Positions 23,353 through 34,700 of a stretch of DNA of 64,000 bases are shown here, one piece after another. The stretch's first letter is position 1. Each line of letters begins with the position of its first letter. The DNA comes from Tetradesmus obliquus (Eukaryota; Chlorophyta; Chlorophyceae; Sphaeropleales; Scenedesmaceae). The notes under the pieces are model-generated. The model saw only the letters and a list, made by a program, of their open reading frames with translations, did not search any database and was not told the origin of the DNA. The position numbers and the translations under genes are program-made. The stretch covers positions 4,216,001 to 4,280,000 of the forward strand of contig CP126198.1 in assembly GCA_030272155.1 (NCBI GenBank). The letters are read 5' to 3'.

Positions 23353-23885
23353 TTTTTTTTTTTGAAGCAAGAACGTTACAAGGGCCTAAATAACTGTGCA
23401 CTTGCTCCATAAAAGGATCCATTGAGAGAGTGACGCAACCTGTTCCGCACTCACCCCACAGGTCTCTTGTACCAAGAGACACTGTCTTTTTTTTTTCTTT
23501 TTGAAGCAAGAAAGTTACAAGGGCTGACCTACATAACTGTGCACTTGCTCCACAAAAAGATCCATTGAGAGAGTGATGCAACCTGTTCCGCACTCACCCC
23601 ACAGGTCTCTTGTACCAAGAGACGCCGTCACACGATCATGCAGACAGCCCCGTGCGGGGCAGCCCCGAAAGGCATCCAGGACCTGACCGAGTGCCCAGAC
23701 TCCACTAAAATCACAGTCACGCAATGACGTCCTGTGATGTGTGAGAGACCGTGACTGGCCCTTGAAACAAAAGCTGTCCATAGTGTAGCTGTCAGCTATC
23801 AATGCATGGTGACTTGCACACCTCTAAAAGCTGCACCTCACAGGCAGCATTACGACACACACACACAAGACGCCTATTTATAGGT
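23353..23885 (-). mobile_element. Nested pair of R-elements (duplicate of 20541)
   Basis: The same two tails and the same truncation point as the pair at 20541, offset by 2,812-2,813 bp. Confidence 0.85.
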
Positions 23886-26723
23886 TGGCAGGAAGCGGGT
23901 TGGCGAGGGTGTCGGTGCACTGCCACTGGAAACTTACTGGTCGGCTAAAATTCCTACTGGACGCTTTTGTCCCGTACGTTGCATCAACAAACATATAAGG
24001 CCCTCACCTGCCTAGGACCGACATGGGAAAGTAAGCGCAGCGGCATTTGAAATGTCGCTACGGTTGAATTGTCGGGCCGGCACGCCTAGTGGCCCATTAT
24101 GAACAGCTGCTGGTTGTGCATCGAGCAAGTTAATTTATTGTTATAACTCTTTGTAAACTGTTTATTTATCAGATTTGAAGCCGTTCCAATGTCCTGGCTG
24201 CAGGAAGCGGGTTGGCGAGGGTGTCGGTGCACTTCCACTGGAAACTTACTGGTCGGCTAAAATTCCTACTGGACGCTTTTGTCCCGTACGTTGCATCAAC
24301 AAACATATAAGGCCCTCACCTGCCTAGGACCGACATGGGAAAGTAAGCGCAGCGGCATTTGAAATGTCGCTACGGTTGAATTGTCGGGCCGGCACGCCTA
24401 GTGGCCCATTATGAACAGCTGCTGGTTGTGCATCGAGCAAGTTAATTTGTTGTTGTAAATCTTTGTGAAATGTTTATTTATAAAATTTGAAGCCGTTCCA
24501 ATGTCCAGGCTGCAGGAAGCGGGTTGGCGAGGGTGTCGGTGCACTGCCACTGGAAACTTACTGGTCGGCTTAAATTCCTACTGGACGCTTTTGTCCCGTA
24601 CGTTGCATCAACAAACATATAAGGCCCTCACCTGCCTAGGACCGACATGGGAAAGTAAGCGCAGCGGCATTTGAAATGTCGCTACGGTTGAATTGTCGGG
24701 CCGGCACGCCTAGTGGCCCATTATGAACAGCTGCTGGTTGTGCATCGAGCAAGTTAATTTATTGTTATAACTCTTTGTAAACTGTTTATTTATCAGATTT
24801 GAAGCCGTTCCAATGTCCTGGCTGCAGGAAGCGGGTTGGCGAGGGTGTCGGTGCACTTCCACTGGAAACTCACTGGTCGGCTAAAATTCCTACTGGACGC
24901 TTTTGTCCCGTACGTTGCATCAACAAACATATAAGGCCCTCACCTGCCTAGGACCGACATGGGAAAGTAAGCGCAGCGGCATTTGAAATGTCGCTACGGT
25001 TGAATTTTCGGGCCGGCACGCCTAGTGGCCTATTATGAACAGCTGCTGGTTGTGCATCGAGCAAGTTAATTTAATGTTATAACTCTTTGTAAAATGTTTA
25101 TTTATCAGATTTGAAGCCGTTCCAATGTCCTGGCTGCAGGAAGCGGGTTGGCGAGGGTGTCGGTGCACCGCCACTGGAAACTTACTGGTCGGCTATAAAT
25201 TTCCTACTGGACGCTTTTGTCCCGTACGTTGCATCAACAAACATATAAGGCCCTCACCTGCCTAGGACCGACATGGGAAAGTAAGCGCAGCGGCATTTGA
25301 AATGTCGCTACGGTTGAATTGTCGGGCCGGCACGCCTAGTGGCCCATTATGAACAGCTGCTGGTTGTGCATCGAGCAAGTTAATTTATTGTTATAACTCT
25401 TTGTAAACTGTTTATTTATCAGATTTGAAGCCGTTCCAATGTCCTGGCTGCAGGATGCGGGTTGGCGAGGGTGTCGGTGCACCGCCACTGGAAACTTACT
25501 GGTCGGCTAAAATTCCTACTGGACGCTTTTGTCCCGTACGTTGCATCAACAAACATATAAGGCCCTCACCTGCCTAGGACCGACATGGGAAAGTAAGCGC
25601 AGCGGCATTTGAAATGTCGCTACGGTTGAATTGTCGGGCCGGCACGCCTAGTGGCCCATTATGAACAGCTGCTGGTTGTGCATCGAGCAAGTTAATTTAT
25701 TGTTATAACTCTTTGTGAAATGTTCATTTATAAAATTTGAAGCCGTTCCAATGTCCTGGCTGCAGGAAGCGGGTTGGCGAGGGTGTCGGTGCACTGCCAC
25801 TGGAAACGTACTGGTCGGCTAAAATTCCTACTGGACGCTTTTGTCCCGTACGTTGCATCAACAAACATATAAGGCCCTCACCTGCCTAGGACCGACATGG
25901 GAAAGTAAGCGCAGCGGCATTTGAAATGTCGCTACGGTTGAATTGTCGGGCCGGCACGCCTAGTGGCCCATTATGAACAGCTGCTGGTTGTGCATCGAGC
26001 AAGTTAATTTATTGTTATAACTCTTTGTAAAATGTTCATTTATACAATTTGAAGCCGTTCCAATGTCCTGGCTGCAGGAAGCGGGTTGGCGAGGGTGTCG
26101 GTGCACTTCCACTGGAAACTTACTGGTCGGCTAAAATTCCTACTGGACGCTTTTGTCCCGTACGTTGCATCAACAAACATATAAGGCCCTCACCTGCCTA
26201 GGACCGACATGGGAAAGTAAGCGCAGCGGCATTTGAAATGTCGCTACGGTTGAATTGTCGGGCCGGCACGCCTAGTGGCCCATTATGAACAGCTGCTGGT
26301 TGTGCATCGAGCACGTTAATTTGTTGTTGTAACTCTTTGTGAAATGTTTATTTATAAAATTTGAAGCCGTTCCAATGTCCTGGCTGCAGGAAGCGGGTTG
26401 GCGAGGGTGTCGGTGCACTTCCACTGGAAACTTACTGGTCGGCTACAATTCCTACTGGATGCTTTTGTCCCGTACGTTGCATCAACAAACATATAAGGCC
26501 CTCACCTGCCTAGGACCGACATGGGAAAGTAAGCGCAGCGGCATTTGAAATGTCGCTACGGTTGAATTTTCGGGCCGGCACGCCTAGTGGCCCATTATGA
26601 ACAGCTGCTGGTTGTGCATCGAGCAAGTTAATTTATTGTTATAACTCTTTGTGAAATGTTTATTTATGAAATTTGAAGCCGTTCCAATGTCCTGGCTGCA
26701 GGAAGCGGGTTGGCTAGGGTGTC

Positions 26724-26845
26724 TTTTTTTTTTGAAGCAAGAACGTTACAAGGGCTGACCTAAGTAACTGTGCACTTGCTCCATAAAATGATCCATTGAG
26801 AGCGTGAGGCAACCTGTTCCGCACTCACCCCACAGGTCTCTTTTA
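26724..26845 (-). mobile_element. R-element, 5'-truncated copy
   Basis: T10 plus about 110 bases of R 3' sequence (variant CCTAAGTAACTG), ending at the recurrent ACCTAGTGGCCC junction. Confidence 0.85.
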
Positions 26846-27922
26846 CCTAGTGGCCCATTATGAACAGCTGCTGGTTGTGCATTGAGCAAGTTAATTTATT
26901 GTTATAACTCTTTGTAAAGTGTTTATTTATGAAATTTGAAGCCGTTCCAATGTCCTGGCTGCAGGAAGCGGGTTGGCGAGGGTGTCGGTGCACTGCCACT
27001 GGAAACTTACTGGTCGGCTAAAATTCCTACTGGACGCTTTTGTCCCGTACGTTGCATCAACAAACATATAAGGCCCTCACCTGCCTAGGACCGACATGGG
27101 AAAGTAAGCGCAGCGGCATTTGAAATGTCGCTACGGTTGAATTGTCGGGCCGGCACGCCTAGTGGCCCATTATGAACAGCTGCTGGTTGTGCATCGAGCA
27201 AGTTAATTTATTGTTATAACTCTTTGTAAAATGTTCATTTATACAATTTGAAGCCGTTCCAATGTCCTGGCTGCAGGAAGCGGGTTGGCGAGGGTGTCGG
27301 TGCACTTCCACTGGAAACTTACTGGTCGGCTAAAATTCCTACTGGACGCTTTTGTCCCGTACGTTGCATCAACAAACATATAAGGCCCTCACCTGCCTAG
27401 GACCGACATGGGAAAGTAAGCGCAGCGGCATTTGAAATGTCGCTACGGTTGAATTGTCGGGCCGGCACGCCTAGTGGCCCATTATGAACAGCTGCTGGTT
27501 GTGCATCGAGCACGTTAATTTGTTGTTGTAACTCTTTGTGAAATGTTTATTTATAAAATTTGAAGCCGTTCCAATGTCCTGGCTGCAGGAAGCGGGTTGG
27601 CGAGGGTGTCGGTGCACTTCCACTGGAAACTTACTGGTCGGCTACAATTCCTACTGGATGCTTTTGTCCCGTACGTTGCATCAACAAACATATAAGGCCC
27701 TCACCTGCCTAGGACCGACATGGGAAAGTAAGCGCAGCGGCATTTGAAATGTCGCTACGGTTGAATTTTCGGGCCGGCACGCCTAGTGGCCCATTATGAA
27801 CAGCTGCTGGTTGTGCATCGAGCAAGTTAATTTATTGTTATAACTCTTTGTGAAATGTTTATTTATGAAATTTGAAGCCGTTCCAATGTCCTGGCTGCAG
27901 GAAGCGGGTTGGCTAGGGTGTC

Positions 27923-28044
27923 TTTTTTTTTTGAAGCAAGAACGTTACAAGGGCTGACCTAAGTAACTGTGCACTTGCTCCATAAAATGATCCATTGAGA
28001 GCGTGAGGCAACCTGTTCCGCACTCACCCCACAGGTCTCTTTTA
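27923..28044 (-). mobile_element. R-element, 5'-truncated copy (duplicate of 26724)
   Basis: The same R variant and junction as the copy 1,199 bp upstream. Confidence 0.85.
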
Positions 28045-29123
28045 CCTAGTGGCCCATTATGAACAGCTGCTGGTTGTGCATTGAGCAAGTTAATTTATTG
28101 TTATAACTCTTTGTAAAGTGTTTATTTATGAAATTTGAAGCCGTTCCAATGTCCTGGCTGCAGGAAGCGGGTTGGCGAGGGTGTCGGTGCACTGCCACTG
28201 GAAACTTACTGGTCGGCTAAAATTCCTACTGGACGCTTTTGTCCCGTACGTTGCATCAACAAACATATAAGGCCCTCACCTGCCTAGGACCGACATGGGA
28301 AAGTAAGCGCAGCGGCATTTGAAATGTCGCTACGGTTGAATTGTCGGGCCGGCACGCCTAGTGGCCCATTATGAACAGCTGCTGGTTGTGCATCGAGCAA
28401 GTTAATTTGTTGTTGTAACTCTTTGTAAAATGTTTATTTATAAAATTTGAAGCCGTTCCAATGTCCTGGCTGCAGGAAGCGGGTTGGCGAGGGTGTCGGT
28501 GCACTTCCACTGGAAACTTACTGGTCGGCTACAATTCCTACTGGACGCTTTTGTCCCGTACGTTGCATCAACAAACATATAAGGCCCTCACCTGCCTAGC
28601 ACCGACATGGGAAAGTAAGCGCAGCGGCATTTGAAATGTCGCTACGGTTGAATTGTCGGGCCGGCACGCCTAGTGGCCCATTATGAACAGCTGCTGGTTG
28701 TGCATCGAGCAAGTTAATTTATTGTTATAACTCTTTGTAAAATGTTTATTTATCAGATTTGAAGCCGTTCCAATGTCCTGGCTGCAGGAAGCGGGTTGGC
28801 GAGGGTGTCGGTGCACCGCCACTGGAAACTTACTGGTCGGCTATAAATTTCCTACTGGACGCTTTTGTCCCGTACGTTGCATCAACAAACATATAAGGCC
28901 CTCACCTGCCTAGGACCGACATGGGAAAGTAAGCGCAGCGGCATTTGAAATGTCGCTACGGTTGAATTGTCGGGCCGGCACGCCTAGTGGCCCATTATGA
29001 ACAGCTGCTGGTTGTGCATCGAGCAAGTTAATTTATTGTTATAACTCTTTGTAAAATGTTTATTTATGAAATTTGAAGCCGTTCCAATGTCCTGGCTGCA
29101 GGAAGCGGGTTGGCGAGGGTGTC

Positions 29124-30305
29124 TTTTTTTTTTTGAAGCAAGAACGTTACAAGGGCCTAAATAACTGTGCACTTGCTCCATAAAAGGATCCATTGAGAGA
29201 GTGACGCAACCTGTCCCTTTTTTTTTTTTTTTTTTTTTTTGAAGCAAGAAAGTTACAAGGGCTGACCTACATAACTGTGCACTTGCTCCACAAAAAGATC
29301 CATTGAGAGAGTGAGGCAACCTGTTCCGCACTCACCCCACAGGTCTCTTGTACCAAGAGACGCTGTCTTTTTTTTTTTTTGAAGCAAGAAAGTTACAAGG
29401 GCTGACCTACATAACTGTGCACTTGCTCCACAAAAAGATCCATTGAGAGAGTGATGCAACCTGTTCCGCACCCACCCCACAGGTCTCTTGTACCAAGAGA
29501 CGCCGTCACACGATCATGCAGACAGCCCCGTGCGGGGCAGCCCCGAAAGGCATCCAGGACCTGACCGAGTGCCCAGACTCCACTAAAATCACAGTTACGC
29601 AATGACGTCCTGTGATGTGCGACAGACCGTGACTGGCCCTTGAAACAAAAGCTGTCCATAGTGTAGCTGTCAGCTATCAATGCATGGTGACTTGCACACC
29701 TCTAAGAGCCACACCTTACAGGCAGCATTACGACACACACACACAAGACGCCTATTTACAGGTGACGGATTGTCGACACAGACAATCGCCACCTGACTAT
29801 TCATAGATTCTCCACTTCATGCAAAGCACATCCTGCTATTTACCGAACATACACCTACGAGAAATGTGGCATTATGCAGAAAATGAGACCAACACAGACA
29901 CACATAACCATACACACAAACTTATCAGCACATGCCTGCACACATCATCATACTCTGCTACCCACGCGCATGCATACATACCGTAACCCAGCCATCAGCT
30001 TAGCCTTTGCCATACTATGTTGCAACACAGCACAACGAGGAACGACAGCCACTACTCCAACGAATGCATTGCATATCCTGCCCGAGCCGTCAAGACAGAC
30101 CACCACGCCTCCTATACCCGTGCCCAACCCATCACTCACATGCCAGCCGTGCCGGCCCGAACCTTGATGCGACCATCTGCGCCCACCCTATACAGTGCTC
30201 CCCACTTCTGCCAAAAGTCAACAAGTTTGATCTCAGGCGACCTTCCTTGCAGCCATGCAAACGGTATCCCACAACCCAACCTAACATCTACTTCCACCCT
30301 GTCAC
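29124..30305 (-). mobile_element. Three head-to-tail R-element pieces, nested
   Basis: R tails begin at 29124 (T11), 29218 (T23) and 29368 (T13). The first two pieces are 90-150 bp and the third about 925 bp, with diverged sequence ending TTCCACCCT. The pieces join where each tail meets GACAGCG-type sequence inside another R, consistent with R inserting into R. The third copy is older: it carries many private changes and a disrupted version of the C-terminal region. Confidence 0.8.
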
Positions 30306-30621
30306 ACGTTTTTTTTGTTGAAGCAAGAACGTTACAAGGGCTGATCTAAATAACTGTGCACTTGCTCCATAAAAAGATCCATTGAGAGAGTGAGGCAACC
30401 TGTTCCGCACTCACCCCACAGGTCTCTTGTACCAAGAGACGCTGTCACACGATCATGCAGACAGCCCCGTGCGGGGCAGCCCCGAAAGGCATCCAGGACC
30501 TGGCCGAGTGCCCAGACTCCACTAAAATCACAGTCACGCAATGACGTGACGTGTGTAACAGACCGTGACAGGCCCTTGAAACCACAGCTGTCCATATTGT
30601 AACTGTCAGCTATCAATGCAT
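30306..30621 (-). mobile_element. R-element, 5'-truncated, diverged
   Basis: A short T-tract (30309-30316) plus about 300 bases of R ending AATGCATGG at the satellite (GCGAGGGTGTCGG). It is part of the nested cluster that starts at 29124. Confidence 0.8.
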
Positions 30622-30912
30622 GGCGAGGGTGTCGGTGCACCGCCACTGGAAACTAACTGGTCGGCTAAAATTCCTACTGGACGCTTTTGTCCCGTACGTT
30701 GCATCAACAACGTTGCTTGGTCCTGCCCTGGTAACTTACTTACTTCAGATCCCTTGAGAGGATGAGGCAACCTGTTCCGCGCTCACCCCACAGCTCTCAC
30801 AACATGAGATGCTGTCACATGGTCATTTTTTATGCTGTCACATGGTCATTTGAATAGCCTCATGATTGGCAGCCCCAAAAGGCATTCAGGACCTGACCGA
30901 GTGCCCATACTC

Positions 30913-30970
30913 TTTTTTTTTTTTTTGAAGCAAGAAAGTTACAAGGGCTGACCTACATAACTGTGCACTT
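30913..30970 (-). mobile_element. R-element, 5'-truncated copy in an older R
   Basis: T14 plus the R 3' end between two copies of AGTGCCCATACTC (30900-30912 and 30971-30983). The target is the decayed R copy, so this is a datable nested insertion. Confidence 0.9.
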
Positions 30971-31087
30971 AGTGCCCATACTCCACTATGATTTGGTATT
31001 TCAACAAGTCATCCTATTGAATTTTAGCAATGGATGGTATCCGACACAAATGCACACGCTGCCGCATCCCGCTGATGGCGGCACTAT

Positions 31088-31121
31088 TTGTTTTCTTTTT
31101 AAGCAAGAAAGTTACAAGGGC
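31088..31121 (-). mobile_element. 34-bp R-element insertion
   Basis: TTGTTTTCTTTTT plus AAGCAAGAAAGTTACAAGGG and one more base, between two copies of TGGCGGCACTAT (31076-31087 and 31122-31133). The target is neither satellite nor R. Confidence 0.85.
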
Positions 31122-31350
31122 TGGCGGCACTATGACACACACAACATGCCTAGTTCCAAGGTTCAGCTTGGTGAACATTTCTTAATGTGAACATTTGCCC
31201 TCCATGGCACTTGCTGCTGCTAGCCCAGGGCTGGCATTCGCTTGGCAGTAGGATGGTTGAACTCGCGCTGAACTGTTCACTTTGTGCATGCAATGCACTG
31301 CCAATGACATGCCATCTTGCCTATGGTTGGCTAGGCAGCAGGTGGCAGGA

Positions 31351-31403
31351 GCAAGTGCACAGTTATTTAGGTCAGCCCTTGTAACTGTCTTGCCTAAAAA
31401 AAA
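31351..31403 (+). mobile_element. R-element, 5'-truncated copy
   Basis: A plus-strand piece GCAAGTGCACAG… ending in eight A's, between GCAGGTGGCAGGA (31338-31350) and GCAGGTGGTAGGA (31404-31416), a 13-bp duplication with one change. Confidence 0.85.
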
Positions 31404-31460
31404 GCAGGTGGTAGGAACCCTTCAAAATCCCCTTGCTGTTAAGAGCCCTAATAGGTGACA

Positions 31461-31660
31461 CACTCGGTCAGGTCCTGGATGCCTTTCGGGGCTGCCCCGC
31501 ACGGGGCTGTCTGCATGATCGTGTGACAGCGAATCTTGGTACAAGAGACCTGTGGGGTGAGTGCGGAACAGGTTGCCTCACTCTCTCAATGGATCCTTTT
31601 ATGGAGCAAGTGCACAGTTATTTAGGTCAGCCCTTGTAACGTTCTTGCTTCCAAAAAAAA
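31461..31660 (+). mobile_element. R-element, 5'-truncated copy
   Basis: About 190 bases of R 3' sequence (ACGTT variant on the opposite strand) ending CTTCC plus A8. This is the last recognisable R before the coiled-coil gene; its end lies 50 bp from that gene's stop codon. Confidence 0.8.
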
Positions 31661-31709
31661 CCAATGTGGCCAGATCCCTACATGCACATGTGCGTGCATG
31701 CATGCGAAG

Positions 31710-34700
31710 CTAACGTGGCGTGGTCCCACCGCCGGGTGTCATGTCACCCATGCCATTCAGTGCGGGACCTGGAGTGAATGCTGAGCGCCTGCTGGCACCT
31801 GCCATGCCGCCAGCCATGCTGCTTGGGCTGCCCCGCTCCCACAGTGCAGGCGAGCTGGGCGCAGACGCTGCGCCTGTCAGCCCGCCAACCAAGCCAAAGC
31901 TGCTGCCAAAAGCGCTGCTAGTGCGGCCCTCACCAAACAGCTGCGCCATACCCGCCATTGCACTTGGCCGCGTGCCTGCGAAGCTGCCTGACGAGTGCAG
32001 CTGCCCTGCCAGAGCACCCGCTGCATTCGAGCTTATCGATGCTCTGTAGCTGGCCGCTGCAGAGGCTGATATCATGCTGTTGCGCTTTGTGGGACTCTGC
32101 AATTCAGAGATCAGCTCCAACTGCTTGGCCACCTTCTCCTCCCATTGGGCCAAGAGCGACTGGTGGCCTTCAAGCCTGCATTCATGGCATGTAAGCAGGG
32201 TGGCTAAGTGACTTACTTCCAAAAAAAGCATGGTGGTGATGACGGGGCAAGCATGAACTGCAGCAGAGTACAATGATGCCCAGCTGCGCCACTGCTGCAG
32301 AGGGCAGGATGTGCAGCTAGCAGATGCACACATTGCGGGTGCTGATGATACCAAGGTACGTCTGCCAGCTTCATCAGCGAGTGTTTGCCCGAGCAGAACC
32401 TGCTGCACGCCGTTACCTGCGCTTGACTTCAGCCAGCTCTCCTCGTGTGCCAACTGCTTCCAGCGCTGCACCAAACTCTGCGTTGTTGCGTTGCAACTCC
32501 AGCAGCTCGCGATTGAGCTGTGTCACTGCAGCATACGCTGTCCGGACCTGCAGCACACAATCCACGATGGTGTTAGCATTTGCTCTCGAACGGGCCACTG
32601 GCAAGTCTAGTGACAATGTATACCATGAACAGTTATTGAGCTGATGCATGCGTGCATGCGATGCGCGGCAACAACATGTGCAGCAAACGTTGCAGAGCAG
32701 CCCACCTTGTCAGGCTCTGAGGCGTCTGCAGCGATGGTGTTGAGCACACGCTCCAGCCGCGCCAGCCGCTCCTTGCCCCTGGCAGCAGTCTGGCTGAGGC
32801 TCGCCAGCAGCGCAGCAACTGTGCGGTGCTGCCGGTCGTTGAGCGTCACAGGTGCTGACATGGACAGCGCGCCATCCGAGGCCTCGGATGCAGGCGGCGG
32901 CATCTGGCTGGCGCGGCGAGAGAGGCTGGTGGCACTGGCCGCCACAGCTGCTGCCTCAGCCTGCTGTGCCTCAAGCCGCTGCCTGGCTTCAGCCATGCGC
33001 ACCTCCTGCTCCTGCTGGCAGGCATCACAGCGACGTGCGAAAGAGCGATTAGCATACACGCATAGTATATACAGGGGAGCATGGTGTGCACATGGCTCTG
33101 ACGGAACCCATAATAAAGGCGTCAGATGCCCTGCCAGAACACACACCTGTAGCTGCGCACGCTCGCGCGCCACTGCCTGCCGCTCCCTGGCCACTGCAGC
33201 TGCTGCTGCCTCTAGGCGGGACTGGCTGGAGGCCACATCAGCCTCCCGCCGCTGCAGCTCCCCTGACCGGACCTGCAGCTCCCGCAACTCCGCCTGCACA
33301 GACAGCGCACCCAGGTCAGCAGCAACAACACACACAGCAGCAGCAGACTGTCAACAATGGTAACAGCCGAGAACGTATTCCTGTCAGGTGACTGAAATGC
33401 AGGTCAACACCATCTGGTCCGTGAGTTATCAAGTCTACATTGGGTGATTGGTCTCCAGCAGCAGAAGAAGCGAAGCACCAGGTTGGGTCCTTCACCAAAA
33501 AAACCAGGTTGGGTCCTTTTCCCGCAGCGCACCTGCTGCTCTGCCAGCCGCCTCTCCGCATCCCGCACTGCGCGCTCCCTGCCTTCCAGGTCAGCACTGC
33601 CAGCTGCAAGCGCCGCACCCATCTCCACACGCAGCGTCTGCACACAGCACACACAAAAATGCCTGGGTCAGCAACCTTCAACCTCAGCATCGTTGCGGCC
33701 TCGCAAAAGTCTTCATGACAGCAGCACTGCATTGAACCTCGCAGTCTCTGGGATAGGTGCACGCATTTGCAGATGCAGCAGCAGGCAGCACACTTACCTC
33801 TAGCTGCCGCTCTTTTTCTGCCAAGCTTGCTGCCTGCTCCGACACCAGCTGCAGCAGCCTGTTGTGCTCAGCGTCGACGCTAGCACGCATGCCGCTGTGC
33901 GATGCGCGCAGCTCCGCCTGGCTCTGCAGCACAACACCAGCTCGTGTTAGTGCACATTGTGGGCACGTTGATGTTCACACTGTGCTACTAATGCAGTACA
34001 TCAGCAAAGCTTGCGCATCTGTTTGGTACAGTGTCTAATACTTACATGCATTAACCACCAGCTGGTTCTGTTTATATGCTGGGCTCAACTCACATGCTGA
34101 AGCAACTGCTCCCGCCGTACAAGGTCCTGCTGCTGCTGCTGCAGCTGCATCTCCCTGGCAGCCAGCTGCGCTGCCCTTGCTGCCGCTGCTGCTGGGCTGC
34201 CTAGGCCGCTGGCCCCTGTGGAGCGCTGCTGCATCTCCAGCTGCTGCTGCAGGCTTGCCAAGCGGGCAGAGTCCTCAGCAACAGCCTGCAGAGACAGCAG
34301 CAGCAAGTCCAGCACAGCTTGTAAGAGGAAGAGGTTACGCTGCATGGTATGGAAGTTGCTGTCAATACCGCAGCTAGCTATGTACAACTGGCGCCTGAAG
34401 ACTGCTGCATCCTGAAGACTGCCGCTCACCTGCTGCTGCGCTGCCAGTGCATCTGCCTGCGCATTGAGGCGCGCCTCACGCGCTGCCAGCTCAGCCATGC
34501 GCTGCTCGCTGCGCTTGGCTGCCTCCTTCTCAGCCTCAATCCAGGCAGCCTGCAGGCGGCCAGGTGGCAAGAAGACAGGAGCCACCTCAGCATGCAGACA
34601 CAGCTGTGCGTACAACACAAGCATGGGGGACAGGCAACCTGTGAAAGACAAAGCAGCAGCAGCATTGATGCAGCCACATACCATGCATTATGCAAGCAAG

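Larger units (their letters stand above)
19390..25020 (+). repeat. 2,813-bp tandem segmental duplication
   Basis: Features recur at a constant offset of 2812-2813: R copy 19695 and 22506, nested pair 20541 and 23353, and the distinctive monomer with TGTAAATCTTTG and TGTCCAGGCTG at 21640 and 24453. The two copies look almost identical, differing mainly in T-tract length. Outer limits are approximate because the flanks are also satellite; copies diverge left of about 19390 and right of about 25020. Confidence 0.85.
26000..28400 (+). repeat. 1,199-bp tandem segmental duplication
   Basis: The monomer with the rare variants GAGCACGTTAATTTG, GGCTACAATT and TGGATGCTTTT occurs at 26308-26530 and again at 27507-27729, offset 1,199. 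The preceding TTATACAATTTG monomer and the following R copy (26724 and 27923) share that offset. Boundaries are approximate. Confidence 0.85.
1..30708. repeat. SAT-312 satellite array with interspersed R-elements
   Basis: A monomer of about 312 bp recurs head-to-tail in plus orientation roughly 55-60 times, counted by its landmark CCGACATGGGAAAGTAAGCG (for example at 1391, 1703, 2015, 13338, 13650, 21518, 21830 and 24643). Copies differ at a few percent of positions in shared variant blocks, such as TTGTTGTAAC versus TTATTGTTATAAC and GAATTGTCGG versus GAATTTTCGG. Satellite runs are interrupted by R-elements, listed separately. The last clear piece is 30622-30708. Open frames of 60-107 codons recur because the monomer recurs, and I see no gene in the monomer. 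A centromeric, pericentromeric or subtelomeric location is inference. No telomere repeat is visible. Confidence 0.95.
30709..31709. repeat. Transition zone of decayed R fragments and small insertions
   Basis: A heavily diverged R copy in minus orientation spans roughly 30720-30990, recognisable from GAGGCAACCTGTTCCG and CAGGACCTGACCGAGTGCCC. A 20-bp segment starting ATGCTGTCACATGG is duplicated around extra T's near 30808-30850. Three short R insertions with duplications and one plus-strand R piece follow (listed separately). Other sequence here is unassigned. I see no gene. Confidence 0.7.

Noticed and set aside
69..29680. Dozens of similar 60-126-codon open frames in the repeat array (for example frames starting MFVDATYGTK, MIADSYTMDS and MPFYFATHHN)
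   Set aside because: They recur only because the satellite and R-element recur. They occur on both strands, cross repeat junctions and T-tracts (producing Phe or Lys runs), and show no domain or codon signal.
1..30708. CRISPR-like regular repeat array
   Set aside because: The repeat unit is about 312 bp with no short unique spacers, and the genes beside it are eukaryotic and intron-rich.
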